Assembly (NCBI GenBank): GCA_029379385.1
Contig: CM055605.1
Span: 2,949,001 to 3,013,000 of the forward strand
Length of the DNA stretch: 64,000 nt
Direction of reading: 5' to 3'
Origin: Quillaja saponaria
Taxonomy: Eukaryota > Streptophyta > Magnoliopsida > Fabales > Quillajaceae
This document shows positions 25,627 through 37,100 of the stretch, piece after piece. A program made the translations under genes and the position numbers. Positions within the stretch are counted from its first letter, which is position 1; the number at the start of each line of letters is the position of its first letter. The notes under the pieces are model-generated. The model did not search any database, was not told where the DNA came from, and saw only the letters and a program-made list of their open reading frames with translations.

Positions 25627-28322
25627 ATGGACGAGGTGATGACTGCGGCGGACGCAACCGCAGGCACCCAAACAACGCCGGCGTATTTGCTCCCTTCTAA
25701 CCTTCCTCTTCTCTCGGCGTTCCTGGCCTTCTCTCTCGCTCAGTTTCTCAAGATATTCACCACCTGGTCCGTATAATCTGTTCCTCTCATTTGATTTGCC
25801 AGTAGTAAAAAATGTAAATTCTATTGGTATGGTTTTGATGGATTTGTTTATCTGTTAGGTTCATTAGTGGATTTGGAATTTAATATTTACGGGATTTAAC
25901 TTTTTAATTGATGATATATAATTGAAACGTTATATCACTGTTAAAGATATATTCTTTTATCAATTTTATCGCCAATTTGATTAGAAGCCTTAGTATTGAA
26001 TCGGGTTCTTAACCAAAGCAAATTCCTTTCCGATCCCTTCAAGGGACTACTCTTAAATCACAGAATATAGAATTTTTTAAGACTGGTAAGAATTACCCTC
26101 TTCTATTGTGGTCTGTTGAAAATTATACAGCCTGATGCTTGAAAATTGAGATAAATATGGCCAATCTGATAACGCAGAAGTAGAGATGTGAGTTTAGCTT
26201 TCAATGCTTCCGAACATGAATTTAGTTTTTGGAAGTTATTTAAGAATTATTTGTGTGGGTTTAAGATTATTTTTCAAGCTGGAGTGTCTGCAAGTTTGAT
26301 CATTTTGTTGGGATTTAGGCTTTAGATGCCCAATGTTATGCATTTTGTTGTACACACCTAAAAAAGATTTGAATTACAATAATTTTTATCATGTTTCTCC
26401 TAGATGCTCAGGTATAAGGAAAGGAGATGGGATTCTAAAAGGATGCTTGATTCTGGAGGGATGCCTTCTTCACATTCTGCTACTGTGACAGCTTTAGCAG
26501 TGGCTATAGGTCTCCAAGAAGGAACAGGGGCCCCTGCTTTCGCCATTGCGGTGGTCTTGGCCTCTATTGTATGTACTCATATTGCAATTATACATACTAG
26601 TTTGTTCCTTACATGTTTATTATATTAATATATATTATTTATCTTATAGGTTGTTATTTGAGCAACTAACGTATTGTGTTATTTACAAGCATTGCAAATT
26701 GCAAAGCAGATTTGTTATTGGCTTATTAGCAATCAACTTTACATTTTAAGTAAAAATTATACAGAAAATTTTGGCCTAAGAATCATTTATGTTCTCACTT
26801 TAGTTCTATTTTCTGGTTAATTTGGAATTCTTTTAGTCTGTGGAGAAGTATCATTTATGGATTTGCTCTCTCACTTTGGTAGGTTATTTTGTATTTACTA
26901 TAGTGAAATCGGCTTCTTTTTTTATTCTAATATAGTTTTTCAGGTGATGTATGATGCCACCGGGGTCAGACTTCATGCAGGTCAGCAAGCTGAAGTAAGT
27001 TTCTTCACACTACTACTTAAGCATTGGTTTGATTTTGTTTTTAATTTTTTTATCCATTTTACTAGAAGTCTCCTTGTATGATCAAAGCTTGTTTCGTGTT
27101 TCTATCTGCATTTACTGTCTGTTATTAACTACAGTTGCTGAATCAAATTGTGTGTGAGCTACCCCCAGAACACCCTTTATCTAACGTCAGACCCCTGCGT
27201 GATTCACTTGGGCATACTCCACTTCAGGTCAGTTACACCCTTGTTGCACTTATTTTAAATTGCTACTGTTTCCCCGCTTTCAATTTTGTCTTAGGTCTAT
27301 GGAAAGTGGGGGGAAGAGGAGAGATGATAAGGTCTGACTAGTTATCTACTTATGTTACATACTAGTTTGTTCCATTATTAGCAGCAGAGATATCAAGGAA
27401 GGGAGTTAAATTGAGCCACATGCATGTCATGGGTCTAGAACAAGTTCAGGTGGACATTGCATCAATTATAATGCTCTGTTGTCGATCATGTTTAAGGTGT
27501 ATCTGCATACATTATATACAATTCTGTGCATCTTGTAATCTAAGATCACAATATAATTTGATTTTGACTAGAACCTGACTTACAGTGCTAAAGATAGAAG
27601 AAGAAAAGTAATGTGAGAATTAGGAACTTCATTGCTTTTAACATGATAATTACACTTCATGCATTGATGTTTCCCCTTGGAATACTTGTTTCTTCTTTGA
27701 TTTACCAATTATATAATCCATATAAGATGAGAGTAACGTTCTTTCGATATTTGGGCAGAAAAAAACCTCTATTGACCCTTAAAGGAAGTTTGTCTTCCTT
27801 GAATATTGTCTTTGCATAATCTATTTCTATTTTACAGTAGTGAGACTGTTTACTTGTCTAATATGCACGAAGATCAAGTTCCCAAGGATTGTCATATTTA
27901 TTGTACTCTTTGTTTTTTCATTTCTTTAAGTTGTTCATGTATTAAGTAGAAAAGTTCTCTGTCCCTCTGTGGAGTATCTCTTTTGAAGAATGCTGGTTAC
28001 TATTAAGCAGCTGCATTTATCTTAGTCCAAATGTGGCTTGACTAACCATACACATAATTGGCTTTTACTTAATGCTTAAACAATTTTGTCCACACGGCTA
28101 ACGTTATTTAATACAAGACACTAAAGTTTTTTAATTCTATTCCTCTTCCTTATGTGAACCATTATGTTTGTGCTAGAAGATAGGTTCTATTTTGAGGGTT
28201 TTCTTTTCTATCTGATTTTGGATATTTAGGTAGCAGTGATCATTTTTGTTGGCGTGTTACAGGTTGTTGCTGGTGCTCTATTGGGATGTGTTATAGCGTT
28301 TTTGATGAGGAACTCTAATTAG
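25627..28322 (+). CDS. DUF212 family membrane protein
   Basis: Plant/bacterial family annotated as acid phosphatase/vanadium haloperoxidase-related; biochemical activity is not established. Exons: 25627-25766, 26412-26568, 26944-26994, 27135-27227, 28263-28322 (166 aa, in phase). A hydrophobic N-terminal segment lies at about 21-44 (LLPSNLPLLSAFLAFSLAQF). The family signature GGMPSSHSATV is at 62-72, a second hydrophobic stretch follows, then DATGVR-x-HAGQQA at 103-113, and a C-terminal GHTPLQVVAGALLG helix. The exon 1 donor (CTG|GTCCGT) is weak but is the only one that gives the conserved TTWYKERRWDS join. Length equals the family's usual short form. Confidence 0.93.
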
Positions 28323-29134
28323 GATGTGATGTGAACTATTGTAATTTGTATCTTGTTACTGATTAGCTGTTAAACCGAATGAGCAGAGCTAGGGGCAGAA
28401 GGCGTACTGTAGTCCCAAGCCTGTAAAATAGGTTGCAGTTCTCCTTGATTCTGGTGACGGTGTCCCCATTTTTTGAATATTCACATGTACACATTATTTG
28501 ATCCATTTTCATTCTTTCGATTTCAATGAGTAGTTTTCTTATTTTACTCCTGTTGTGGAATTGGAAGGCACTTGAATTTGTATTTTCTGCTATAATTTGT
28601 TTTCTCAAACCTAATCTTTTCGCTCAGCCTTCCTTTGGATTCCTTGGACAAAAGATGCTGCCTAAGGGTCAGCATGCGCATGAACTTTCCAAATACTTGG
28701 TGACTAGTAAATTTGATTAGTTACTTCTCTCAAACCAAACAAAGAAGCACAGTCATCAAATGATCAAAATAGCATTTATCAAGTAAAACATTGAGATAAA
28801 AAAAAAGGATTATTTTTTCAGCAGCCAAAACAGACAGGATGCCTGTCTCCTAGGATTGTTGTTGTCCTTTTCGGATTAGGCTACTCCTCAATTCTCATCC
28901 GATAACTTAAGGGAGCAAGTTAAAATAGAAAATAATCAGACTAGAACAGATGACGGATGACTTCCACTACCTTAAGGTGAAACTCTACTACCCATTTTAT
29001 GAAATCTCTAGAGATCAAAAAGAGTACAAATACTTTATCGCCAAGTAGAGATGAATCCTATAATACTATATGGTAGCGACACAAAGGTATTTGACACTGA
29101 ATCGGCATAGCCAAAGTAAAGAGCTATGGCCCAT

Positions 29135-29170
29135 ACTGTCTGCGAATTATTGACTGTCTGCGAATTATTG
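29135..29170. repeat. Perfect 18-bp tandem duplication
   Basis: ACTGTCTGCGAATTATTG occurs twice back to back in intergenic sequence. Confidence 0.9.
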
Positions 29171-29623
29171 TGGCTTAAATCGTTGTTGTAGGAATTGAAA
29201 GTTTTGGTATAAGAGCTTGAGTCTTTGCCCTTGGAATCAAATAAATAGTGATGAAGATAAACTGACTTTTTTGGGGGTACATCGAGAAATGGATTTTTCT
29301 AGTTACTATCACAGCATACTACTGTCTTTTGCAATATTAGGGTTGTTTTCAGTTACACCAGAGGTTTTTTTAATGAGTGATTAAAGATATTTGTTAAGGT
29401 GTTATAATTGTAGTCTTTAGATTTTGAAATGTTTCAAAATGAACAACTCATTTATTACATAATTTTAAAATTATAGTATAATAAATACTATAATTTTTTT
29501 TTTTTATATATAACTTAACAAATGATCTAAAATATAAATCGTGCCCATTTTTTTTTTATAGTAATTGCCAAGCAGTAGTGACGTGTTTCATTGACCATGG
29601 TCCACTAACAATCTTAGTAACAG

Positions 29624-29659
<36 letters not shown>
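29624..29659 (+). repeat. 36-nt poly(A) tract
   Basis: Uninterrupted run of 36 A residues, the longest homopolymer in the window, 133 bp upstream of the DUF266 gene start. No retroelement body was recognised upstream of it. Confidence 0.9.
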
Positions 29660-29660
<1 letters not shown>

Positions 29661-29792
29661 AAGCGCGGGACCTGCTCTCCTTTATTAACGCTTTACTTAC
29701 TACCATTTCTAATTCACACTAAACATCTTGAAACCGTCCCCCCTGTCCTGTCCCTTGACCTGCTTCAATGTGAAGGCGAGGAGGAGAAAGCT

Positions 29793-32700
29793 ATGACCAA
29801 AAGGAAAGCTTCAGTATCAACCCAGCGCCACCTCCCAAGGCTACTAGGCACAAAGCTGCTGATTTCTGTTGGTGTCCTGCTCTGTGTATTGGCTCTTCTC
29901 AGACACCATTTTCAGTCCAAGCTCCACCCATCGTTAGCCAAGGCTAAAAAGTCACGTACTTTGCATGATGAACATTTTGAGGGCCCTCCCAAGATTGCTT
30001 TTTTATTCCTTGTTCGCCACAACCTTCCCCTTGATTTTCTAGTGGGATACCTTCTTCAAGGTTTGTAACTGTTACATTTGGGACAAAGACATAAATGGTA
30101 GAATTTTTTTTGATAAAGACAAAGATTGAGGCTTGGCTTAGTTTGTTTTGAATTTGATTATGGGTTTGATGAGCTTTACAGAATTCTGATAGGGCAAGTT
30201 TCTCTATATATATTCATTCGGAGCCTAACTTTGTGTTTGATGAGACAACTACGAGGTCAGATTTCTTCTATGGTCGACAGTTGAAAAATAGCATCCCGGT
30301 ATGCCTTCTATCTGCTTGTTATTTTACTTGGAAAGATTTAACCTTTTTAATGGATGATTAATGCTTCAATCTGTTTTTCTTTTGCATTAATGGAGAAAAG
30401 TTCTTTCATGGTCAGCTTAAAACATTTTTTTTAGTGTTCATACTTTTCTCTTGACCCTGTAGTTGTGAAATATGAAAAAACGAGTCACAAAATCTGAGTT
30501 TCACGAATCTGACGAAATTGCAAACGTTTGATTTGTTGCCCTTATGTGAAAAACTATGCAAAGTCCTTTACTTATTGCTATAGAACTCTTCTCTCACAGT
30601 CTCACTCTCTTTCTTCATGTCTAAGAAGGCTAGACTTGTTTCTTCTGTAGGTCAGTATGGGGAGAATCAAGTATGGTACAGGCAGAGAGACTTTTAATTG
30701 AAGAAGCTCTTAGAGATCCTGGAAATCAGAGATTTATTCTTCTTTCTGATAGGTAGGTTTTAATGGTTGATCCAGGAACAAATACGTCACAATTTTGTGC
30801 AACTTGACAACTAAAATTAAGAACAATTCCTTGACAATTAAGTAGTCCATATTCTGTATAAGTTGTCACTCTCAAATTTTAATTTTGTTCATTGTATATT
30901 TGACAGTTGTGTGCCTTTGTACAACTTCAGTTACATCTATAACTATGTGATGTCTTCTCCAGAAAGCTTTGTGGACAGGTGTGAACCTTTTCTTTCATGT
31001 TCCTTGACATGTTGAAGCAAGAGTAAAGCTGAGTATTTCTGTAGTCTGTGTGTTGTTGTAGCTTTTCTAATCCGAAAGATGGTCGCTATAATCCCAAGAT
31101 GTCACCAGTGATACCAAAGGAAAAATGGCGAAAAGGATCTCAGGTTTTCATCTTACTTCTTGAATCTGCTGTCATTAATCTGAGAACAGAAGTTCATGGC
31201 ATTTCAACAGAACAGCCATCAATGGCACAAGATTACCAGCCCACCTATCTTGGTGGAAATGTTGCTTGGCTTGTTGTAGTATATGCAAAGGCCTTTACTA
31301 TATCATCTGACAGTTCCAAAACAAAAAATAAAAATAAAAATGAGAGAGAAAAAATGGAATGCACTCGATGTGGCTTGTTTTAAATCTGTGGTCTATCACA
31401 ATTCTGTCCAATTCGGTACTAGAAAACAATTTACTTTTTCTACATGATGATCCCAATATTACACAACCTGCAGTGATATTTCGTTTTTTCTTTTGTTGAT
31501 TTCTTCCAGTGGATAACCTTGATCAGACGACATGCTACGATTGTTGTGGATGATGACATTGTTTTTCCTGTGTTCGAGAAATATTGTAAGGTACGCCTGG
31601 ATGATCCATTAACAATTTCTCAACTTCTATATTCTACTATTGTTTAACAGGAAAGAAAGACGTGAGTGGAGGAGGTAAAATCCTCTATAGAATTATAAAA
31701 TGTTGTTTTTCTAGTGAGTAGCCAAAAGAAGACATAAGTGAACTCTTCTAGAGTTCCTTCTTCTGTGCTTCTTCAGTATGCAGATGCAATTTGTTGTCTT
31801 TCCATTCATAACTGAAAAGGACATAGCAATTGTAATTAAGAATTAATTTTCTTTAATTTGTCTTTCAGAGCTGGGCAGCAATAGGCCTTAGAAAGGGAAG
31901 GAAAATTCTTGTAAGTGAATTCTTGATGGTTTCTTTATGAAAGTAAAGTTGATTCCATTTCAGTGCTTGTATTTTATAACATGAAAATTTCCTTTTGTCC
32001 CAACTCTCAGCAGGGAATTGATATCAAATTTCCAATTCAAATGCCAAGACTTCTGAAACACGGCAATTGTATCCCAGATGAGCACTATGTGCAGACATTA
32101 CTGGAAGTAAGCAATCGCGATCTTACTTCTGCAATGCTGTTAAATATTTATAGTTTTGTTGTGGCCTTCCAAATAGAAATGCCGTTGGGTATAATGAAGC
32201 TGTGGAATTTTCATTTTGAGATCTAAACTTTTAATTATTCATGGTTTAAATAAGATGAGTGGGGCTGAAAATGAACTCGAACGAAGAACATTGACCTACA
32301 CATCATGGGATCAGTCTGCTGTAAGAGGGACAAGAAAATCATGGCACCCTGTGACTTTAACTTATTCAGATGTTACCCCTGAACAAGTGGCAAAAATAAA
32401 GGTAAATTACTATGTATGTTGCATTCAACTAGTCAAGCACTTGATTCAGCACAACATAAAATTCTGTGCATTTGATATTTGCTTATAATATATCATGTAG
32501 ATATGCATATGAAGCTGCAATGCTCCACATAGTTTTCTGTTGCATGACTCATTATTTTACTTGGAATTCCATCATTGCTTTATTTTATGCTTATTCTTGA
32601 TTTCTTTCTTAGTGTTTATCATTATCTACTCTTTCAGGATATCAACCAAGTGTACTACAAGTCTGAACGTCGAACCGAGTGGTGCCAAGCAAATTCCAAA

Positions 32701-32808
32701 TTTACTTCATGTTTCTTGTTTGCCAGAAAATTCACTACCGGGGCAGCGGTGCGCCTTCTAACTGAGGGATTCATTGGTCCCTTCAATGTGTATTCTTCTC
32801 AATCCTGA
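29793..32808 (+). CDS. DUF266/GT14-like glycosyltransferase with two +1 frame breaks
   Basis: Core-2/I-branching (BC10-like) type II Golgi protein, a cell-wall or glycoprotein glycosyltransferase family. Exons: 29793-30060, 30182-30298, 30651-30752, 30907-30978, 31062-31143, 31510-31590, 31869-31910, 32011-32106, 32255-32401, 32638-32808. A membrane anchor lies at about 21-40. Family motifs include KIAFLFLVRHNLPLDF, FSIYIHSEP, FFYGRQLKNSI, LLSDSCVPLYNFSYIYNY, RYNPKMSPVIPK-x-KWRKGSQW, VVDDD, NCIPDEHYVQTLL and CFLFARKF. Two single surplus bases interrupt the frame: at 30041-30042 (before TGG GAT ACC) and at 30657 (between AGT and TGG GGA). Ignoring both gives 391 aa, a multiple of three, with all other joins in phase. 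As written, the protein stops soon after exon 1. The exon 8 acceptor is a CAGCAG tandem site. Confidence 0.88.
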
Positions 32809-34153
32809 GATATCTAAATTACTAATGGTAGCTCTGTTAGAACAGTAAACAGTTACAGAACCATTGCATCATGCAACGGTAATAAAGCAAGTTATCACTT
32901 GCCAAATGATAATGACTGAAAGAAGTGGCTGCAGTGGATATTTCATTATAACTGATAGTGTCATCCTTATGCAAATGACATTTACTTTCTCCCACTATAC
33001 TTAGTTTATCTGATTTTACAAGGGAAAGAAAGGCAGAGCCTGTGGGATTTGGATATCGAAATTTACAAGAACGAGGGATGATTACCTGTTTACAATTCTC
33101 CTTTTTCTTAAGGTTTCATCAATGTCCAAGTGAACTTCTTCTTTTTTTTTTTTTCCTTTTCCATTTGTAACAAGTGATTAAGTCTTTAAACAATCATGTT
33201 TGAGCTGTAAGTTAGTAAAAGCTAAATAAAGTTATTAAGTCTTAATAGGTTTAGCTAATAATTTAATCAGTGGTGACGTAAATAGGTTTAGCTAAATAAT
33301 ATAATCGAGGTGACGTAAGTTTGTATTAACAAAATTATTGTTTTAGAGGCTTCTGTAATTGATTATTTTGTATGTAGTATATCAAAATAGTATTTATAAA
33401 TCAATAATTACGATTCTCACTTAGTTTTTTTTTTTCTTTTCTTTCTTTCTGGTTAGCTATTGTTTTGGTTTATACAATTTTTTATTATTATCAAAATTTC
33501 ATAATCCAATATTTTATATTTAAATTTTGTAGTTTAGTAGGCAAGGTGTGTCCATACCAATCTTATTTATTCATTGTAATAATATTATCTCTTAGAGTCT
33601 CTTCAAAAATAAAAAATTTGCTTTTGTTAACAAGGGTTGGTGGGTGGATGCATGCCACATCATTAAATGTCTAAAACTATTTTTATTTATATTAAATCTA
33701 TGGTTTTATGAAGCTCCGATTAGGATATCCTTCAAACAATTTACTTGCTCCTTCTAACCTTTGTTGGGCTGATATTAGTTAATTTCTCCATCTATATTTA
33801 ATTTTTTATTTGATTAAATTATTGAATTAGAAAAAAATAAAAATTTGAAGGACTTGATTAGAAATACATAAAAGATAAAATTGCAAATAGTATAATCTTT
33901 GGGGATCACAATAATAATAAAACATTATTTTCCAATTACACGTTTCATATTTCTGCCTATCCCGGACAGTACCAAAATTTAAATCATAAATGGAGGGAAA
34001 CGCTAACAGTTCTCTCTGATTCCAGATTCCATAATCTTCGAACCAAAGAGGCGCATATCCTCGAAGAAGAAGAAGCTATCGTCAGATCAAATCTCTGAGG
34101 CCTTAGTTCAGAAGCAGTTCACGTTGCCATAAGTATTGTAGCTTCCAACAACT
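32809..34153. other. Intergenic region, DUF266 to CAP-H
   Basis: Contains the DUF266 3' UTR with an AATAAA at 32881, a 37-bp tandem repeat carrying TGACGTAA motifs (33244-33317), AT-rich filler, and the CAP-H leader near 34000-34153. No gene was found. Confidence 0.55.
33244..33317 (+). repeat. 37-bp tandem repeat with TGACGTAA motif in each unit
   Basis: Two adjacent units each run from AATAGGTTTAGCTA to GGTGACGTA (33244-33280, 33281-33317) with a few mismatches. TGACGT is a bZIP (TGA/CREB-like) core. It lies about 0.85 kb upstream of the CAP-H start; a role is only a possibility. Confidence 0.6.
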
Positions 34154-37100
34154 ATGGCTGAAACCCTAAGCCCTACAAGACAGAGAATACCGGTCGCCAC
34201 GCTTATCCAATCTCCCACTAGTCCTTTCTTCTTGGGATCCAACAACGATCAGCTCGAACGTGCCCAGGCTCGTGCGGCCCGTGCTGCCGCAATCCGTCGG
34301 AAGTCTATTGCCGTTAACGCGTCTCATTCGCATGTCGACGCTGATACCGATCCCGGTCTCGACAAGCAGCAAATTTTCGATTTGTTCCAGAACTGCATCA
34401 AAGCTCGCCAGCGAAAATGTTATTTAATTTTTTCCATCACTCACGGACTTACTCTCTTTCTTCTCTTTCTCTATCTAAATCGGTGTCTTTGTTTGTGTTT
34501 TTTTAGGAAATTTTAAAAAAATAAATTTGTGGAATGAATTGTAATCAAACCAAACGAGTTTTTCTTTCCTCCCTGTTTTTTGGTTGAAATTTGACGCCCA
34601 TTTACAATTTCTGTTTTCTTTTAATTTTTTATTTCTGTGTTGTTTTTTGGTGCAGAAAATTAATCAGAAGAATACATGGGAGTTGAATTTGATCGATCAC
34701 CTTACGGACATTATTAAGGTTGAAGAAGAAAACGATGCTGGAGACAAATTTTCAGAAGGTATGTTGTTAATGTGTATTGTGCGGAGAAATGCAGTTAATG
34801 TAAATGATTTGTACGTAATTTGGTTTACCAAATTAAGGAAATGTTCACTACTCCCTGAATTTACTTTGAAGAAAGGTATCCTAGTGAGGTTGAATATTGA
34901 ATCTAGAATTATCTTTCTTTGTTAATTTAGTAGTTAGAGTATCTGCAACTGTATATTGTTGAGTGGAGGCATCTGGATGTTATCTTTGAGAGTGGTGGTG
35001 GTAGCACAGATATCATCACTTGATAACTATTCATCGGATTGTTCAACCTTACTATCTCTATGGTTTTAACTTGATTTTCTCTATGTACAATTCATTCTTA
35101 TGGAAACTTTTTATAATGCATTTTCAATTACAAGCTTAAAGTGATGTGCTATACCACTAGATGCTTGCAAATTGAAGCTGAGTCATGACTTGCCGCATTA
35201 TATATGTTATTGTGACACCTTTTTGGCAACTCTGTACTGTAATGTTTAATTTGGGGCTTTGGGCAGGCAAGTTGCACTCTTGAAGCTGGAGTCAAAATTT
35301 ACTCATTAAGGGTGGATTCAGTACATTCAGAGGCGTATAAAGTCCTTGGAGGGAATGAACAGAGCTGGTCAAGAAAGTGAACGAGGTTAGCTTGTTAGCA
35401 CCTAAAGGACAGTAATTTCTTCTTTGTTGTATTTTTCATTTTTTTTCTTTCTTTTGGGCAGGGTTGGCTTACGCTGTACTTTTCCTTGTTATATGATAAC
35501 TGTTTTAAGCAGAAATAATGCTTAGCACAACCAATGAATTAAGGAGAGGGAGTATTATTTAAACTTTCTGATGTCATCACCATAATGAATTGACATTGTT
35601 GCAGCTAAGAACTGGTATAATGTGATTCAAATTCAGGAAGGTTTAGTTCTAAAAATTGATACAATAATTAAAAAGGTTCATATTGTGTGCCTTCTGATGG
35701 TAGCTGAAGTTATACATATATATATATATTTTTTCATACTAGGAAGTATGTGCTGTCTTATGCTAACACTATTACAATCTGTCATATGGTACTTTTGAAA
35801 TGGCTGAATGGTAACATACACTTAAGTTTAGCTTTTGATCAGTAGTTGTTTACTAGATTTCTGATTATGAGATATAATTTCAGATACTACTTTGGAGGAT
35901 GATAGTGGACAAGAAGGAGAGGTTTCCAGTAAAGAGATAGATAAAAAGGTTAACGGTATACAGTCTGCAGACTATACTAATTACTGAAGCTATACATTAA
36001 CAGAGGTCCATTTATGCAGATGTCACCGTTATCAACACTGGAGTCAAGTTTCGAGTCTCTTAATGTGAAGAAATTTGATGGTGATTGATCCAAATTCTAT
36101 TCACTCCATCTCTGTTACTTATTTGGGATGTGGAAGTTCCTTTGAGGTTATAATGGAAGTCTTTATGTCTTTTTCAGCTGCATTTTCAGTGGATCCTCTC
36201 TATCATCAGACATCATGCACAATTTGATGAAGGTGGAGCCAAGGGACTGCTAATGAACAATCTTAGTGTATATGGTGGATGTAGGGTGCTCTTTGATTCA
36301 CTAGAAGTGCCGGGGAAATGCATGACATCTGAACATCAACATGATAAGTCAGATATGATTGACCTTTCTTTTGCCAGAGGTATGTTGCTATTGCAAACAT
36401 GTTGTGAAAGTTAGTATTTTACTATTTTCACATTTTTGAAAAGAATAATTCAAATGCAGTTAGTGGGTGATTCCTTCTTTAATAGAGTGCTGTGGAAGAG
36501 ATGGTATGGAACATACGAATGAAGAACGAAATTTCTCCAACTCTCCAGAGTATTGTCAACCAATTTGATGAAGATAATAGAAGGCTGTCTAGTTTTGATT
36601 TTTCTGACCAGAAGTCAGGAGAACAATTTGATGCTGTTTGTCCTGATGGAATTCGTTTTGATGGAGATGGATATGGCAATTGCACAGCCTGGGATAATGA
36701 CGATGATGAGCAAATAAGTGTTGTTGATGTAGGCCCCATCGGTGCAGATTCAAGTTTTCCTTGTTATCCTCAGGTTTTGGTTTTTTGATATATTATCCAT
36801 AAAGCTAGCCTTAGTTTTATTTTATTTTAAAAATAAATAAAAAGAATTTGATTTTTATATGCAAGTGAATGTTAGAATTATTTATTGACACGTGACAATT
36901 TGTAGGAAAATGATCCAGTCTCTTTCCATGACCCTTACATGGATGACAGTTTTGAAAATGTTGATGAGTACTTATTTTTAAGTCTAGGATTTACATCAAA
37001 ACAAAATGCTTGGGCAGGTCCTGATCATTGGAAGTATCAAAAGGCTAAAGGTATATAATTCAGGATGCTAGTTAATAGTTATAGATTGTATGTAAACTCA

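Larger units (their letters stand above)
28323..29792. other. Intergenic region, DUF212 to DUF266 gene
   Basis: Holds the DUF212 3' UTR, an 18-bp perfect tandem duplication (29135-29170) and a 36-nt A tract 130 bp before the next ATG. No additional gene was seen. Confidence 0.55.

Noticed and set aside
34154..36773. Programmed ribosomal frameshifting or RNA editing to explain the CAP-H breaks
   Set aside because: Five unrelated sites with no slippery sequence or shared context, one of them at a splice acceptor; sequence error or indel alleles are simpler.
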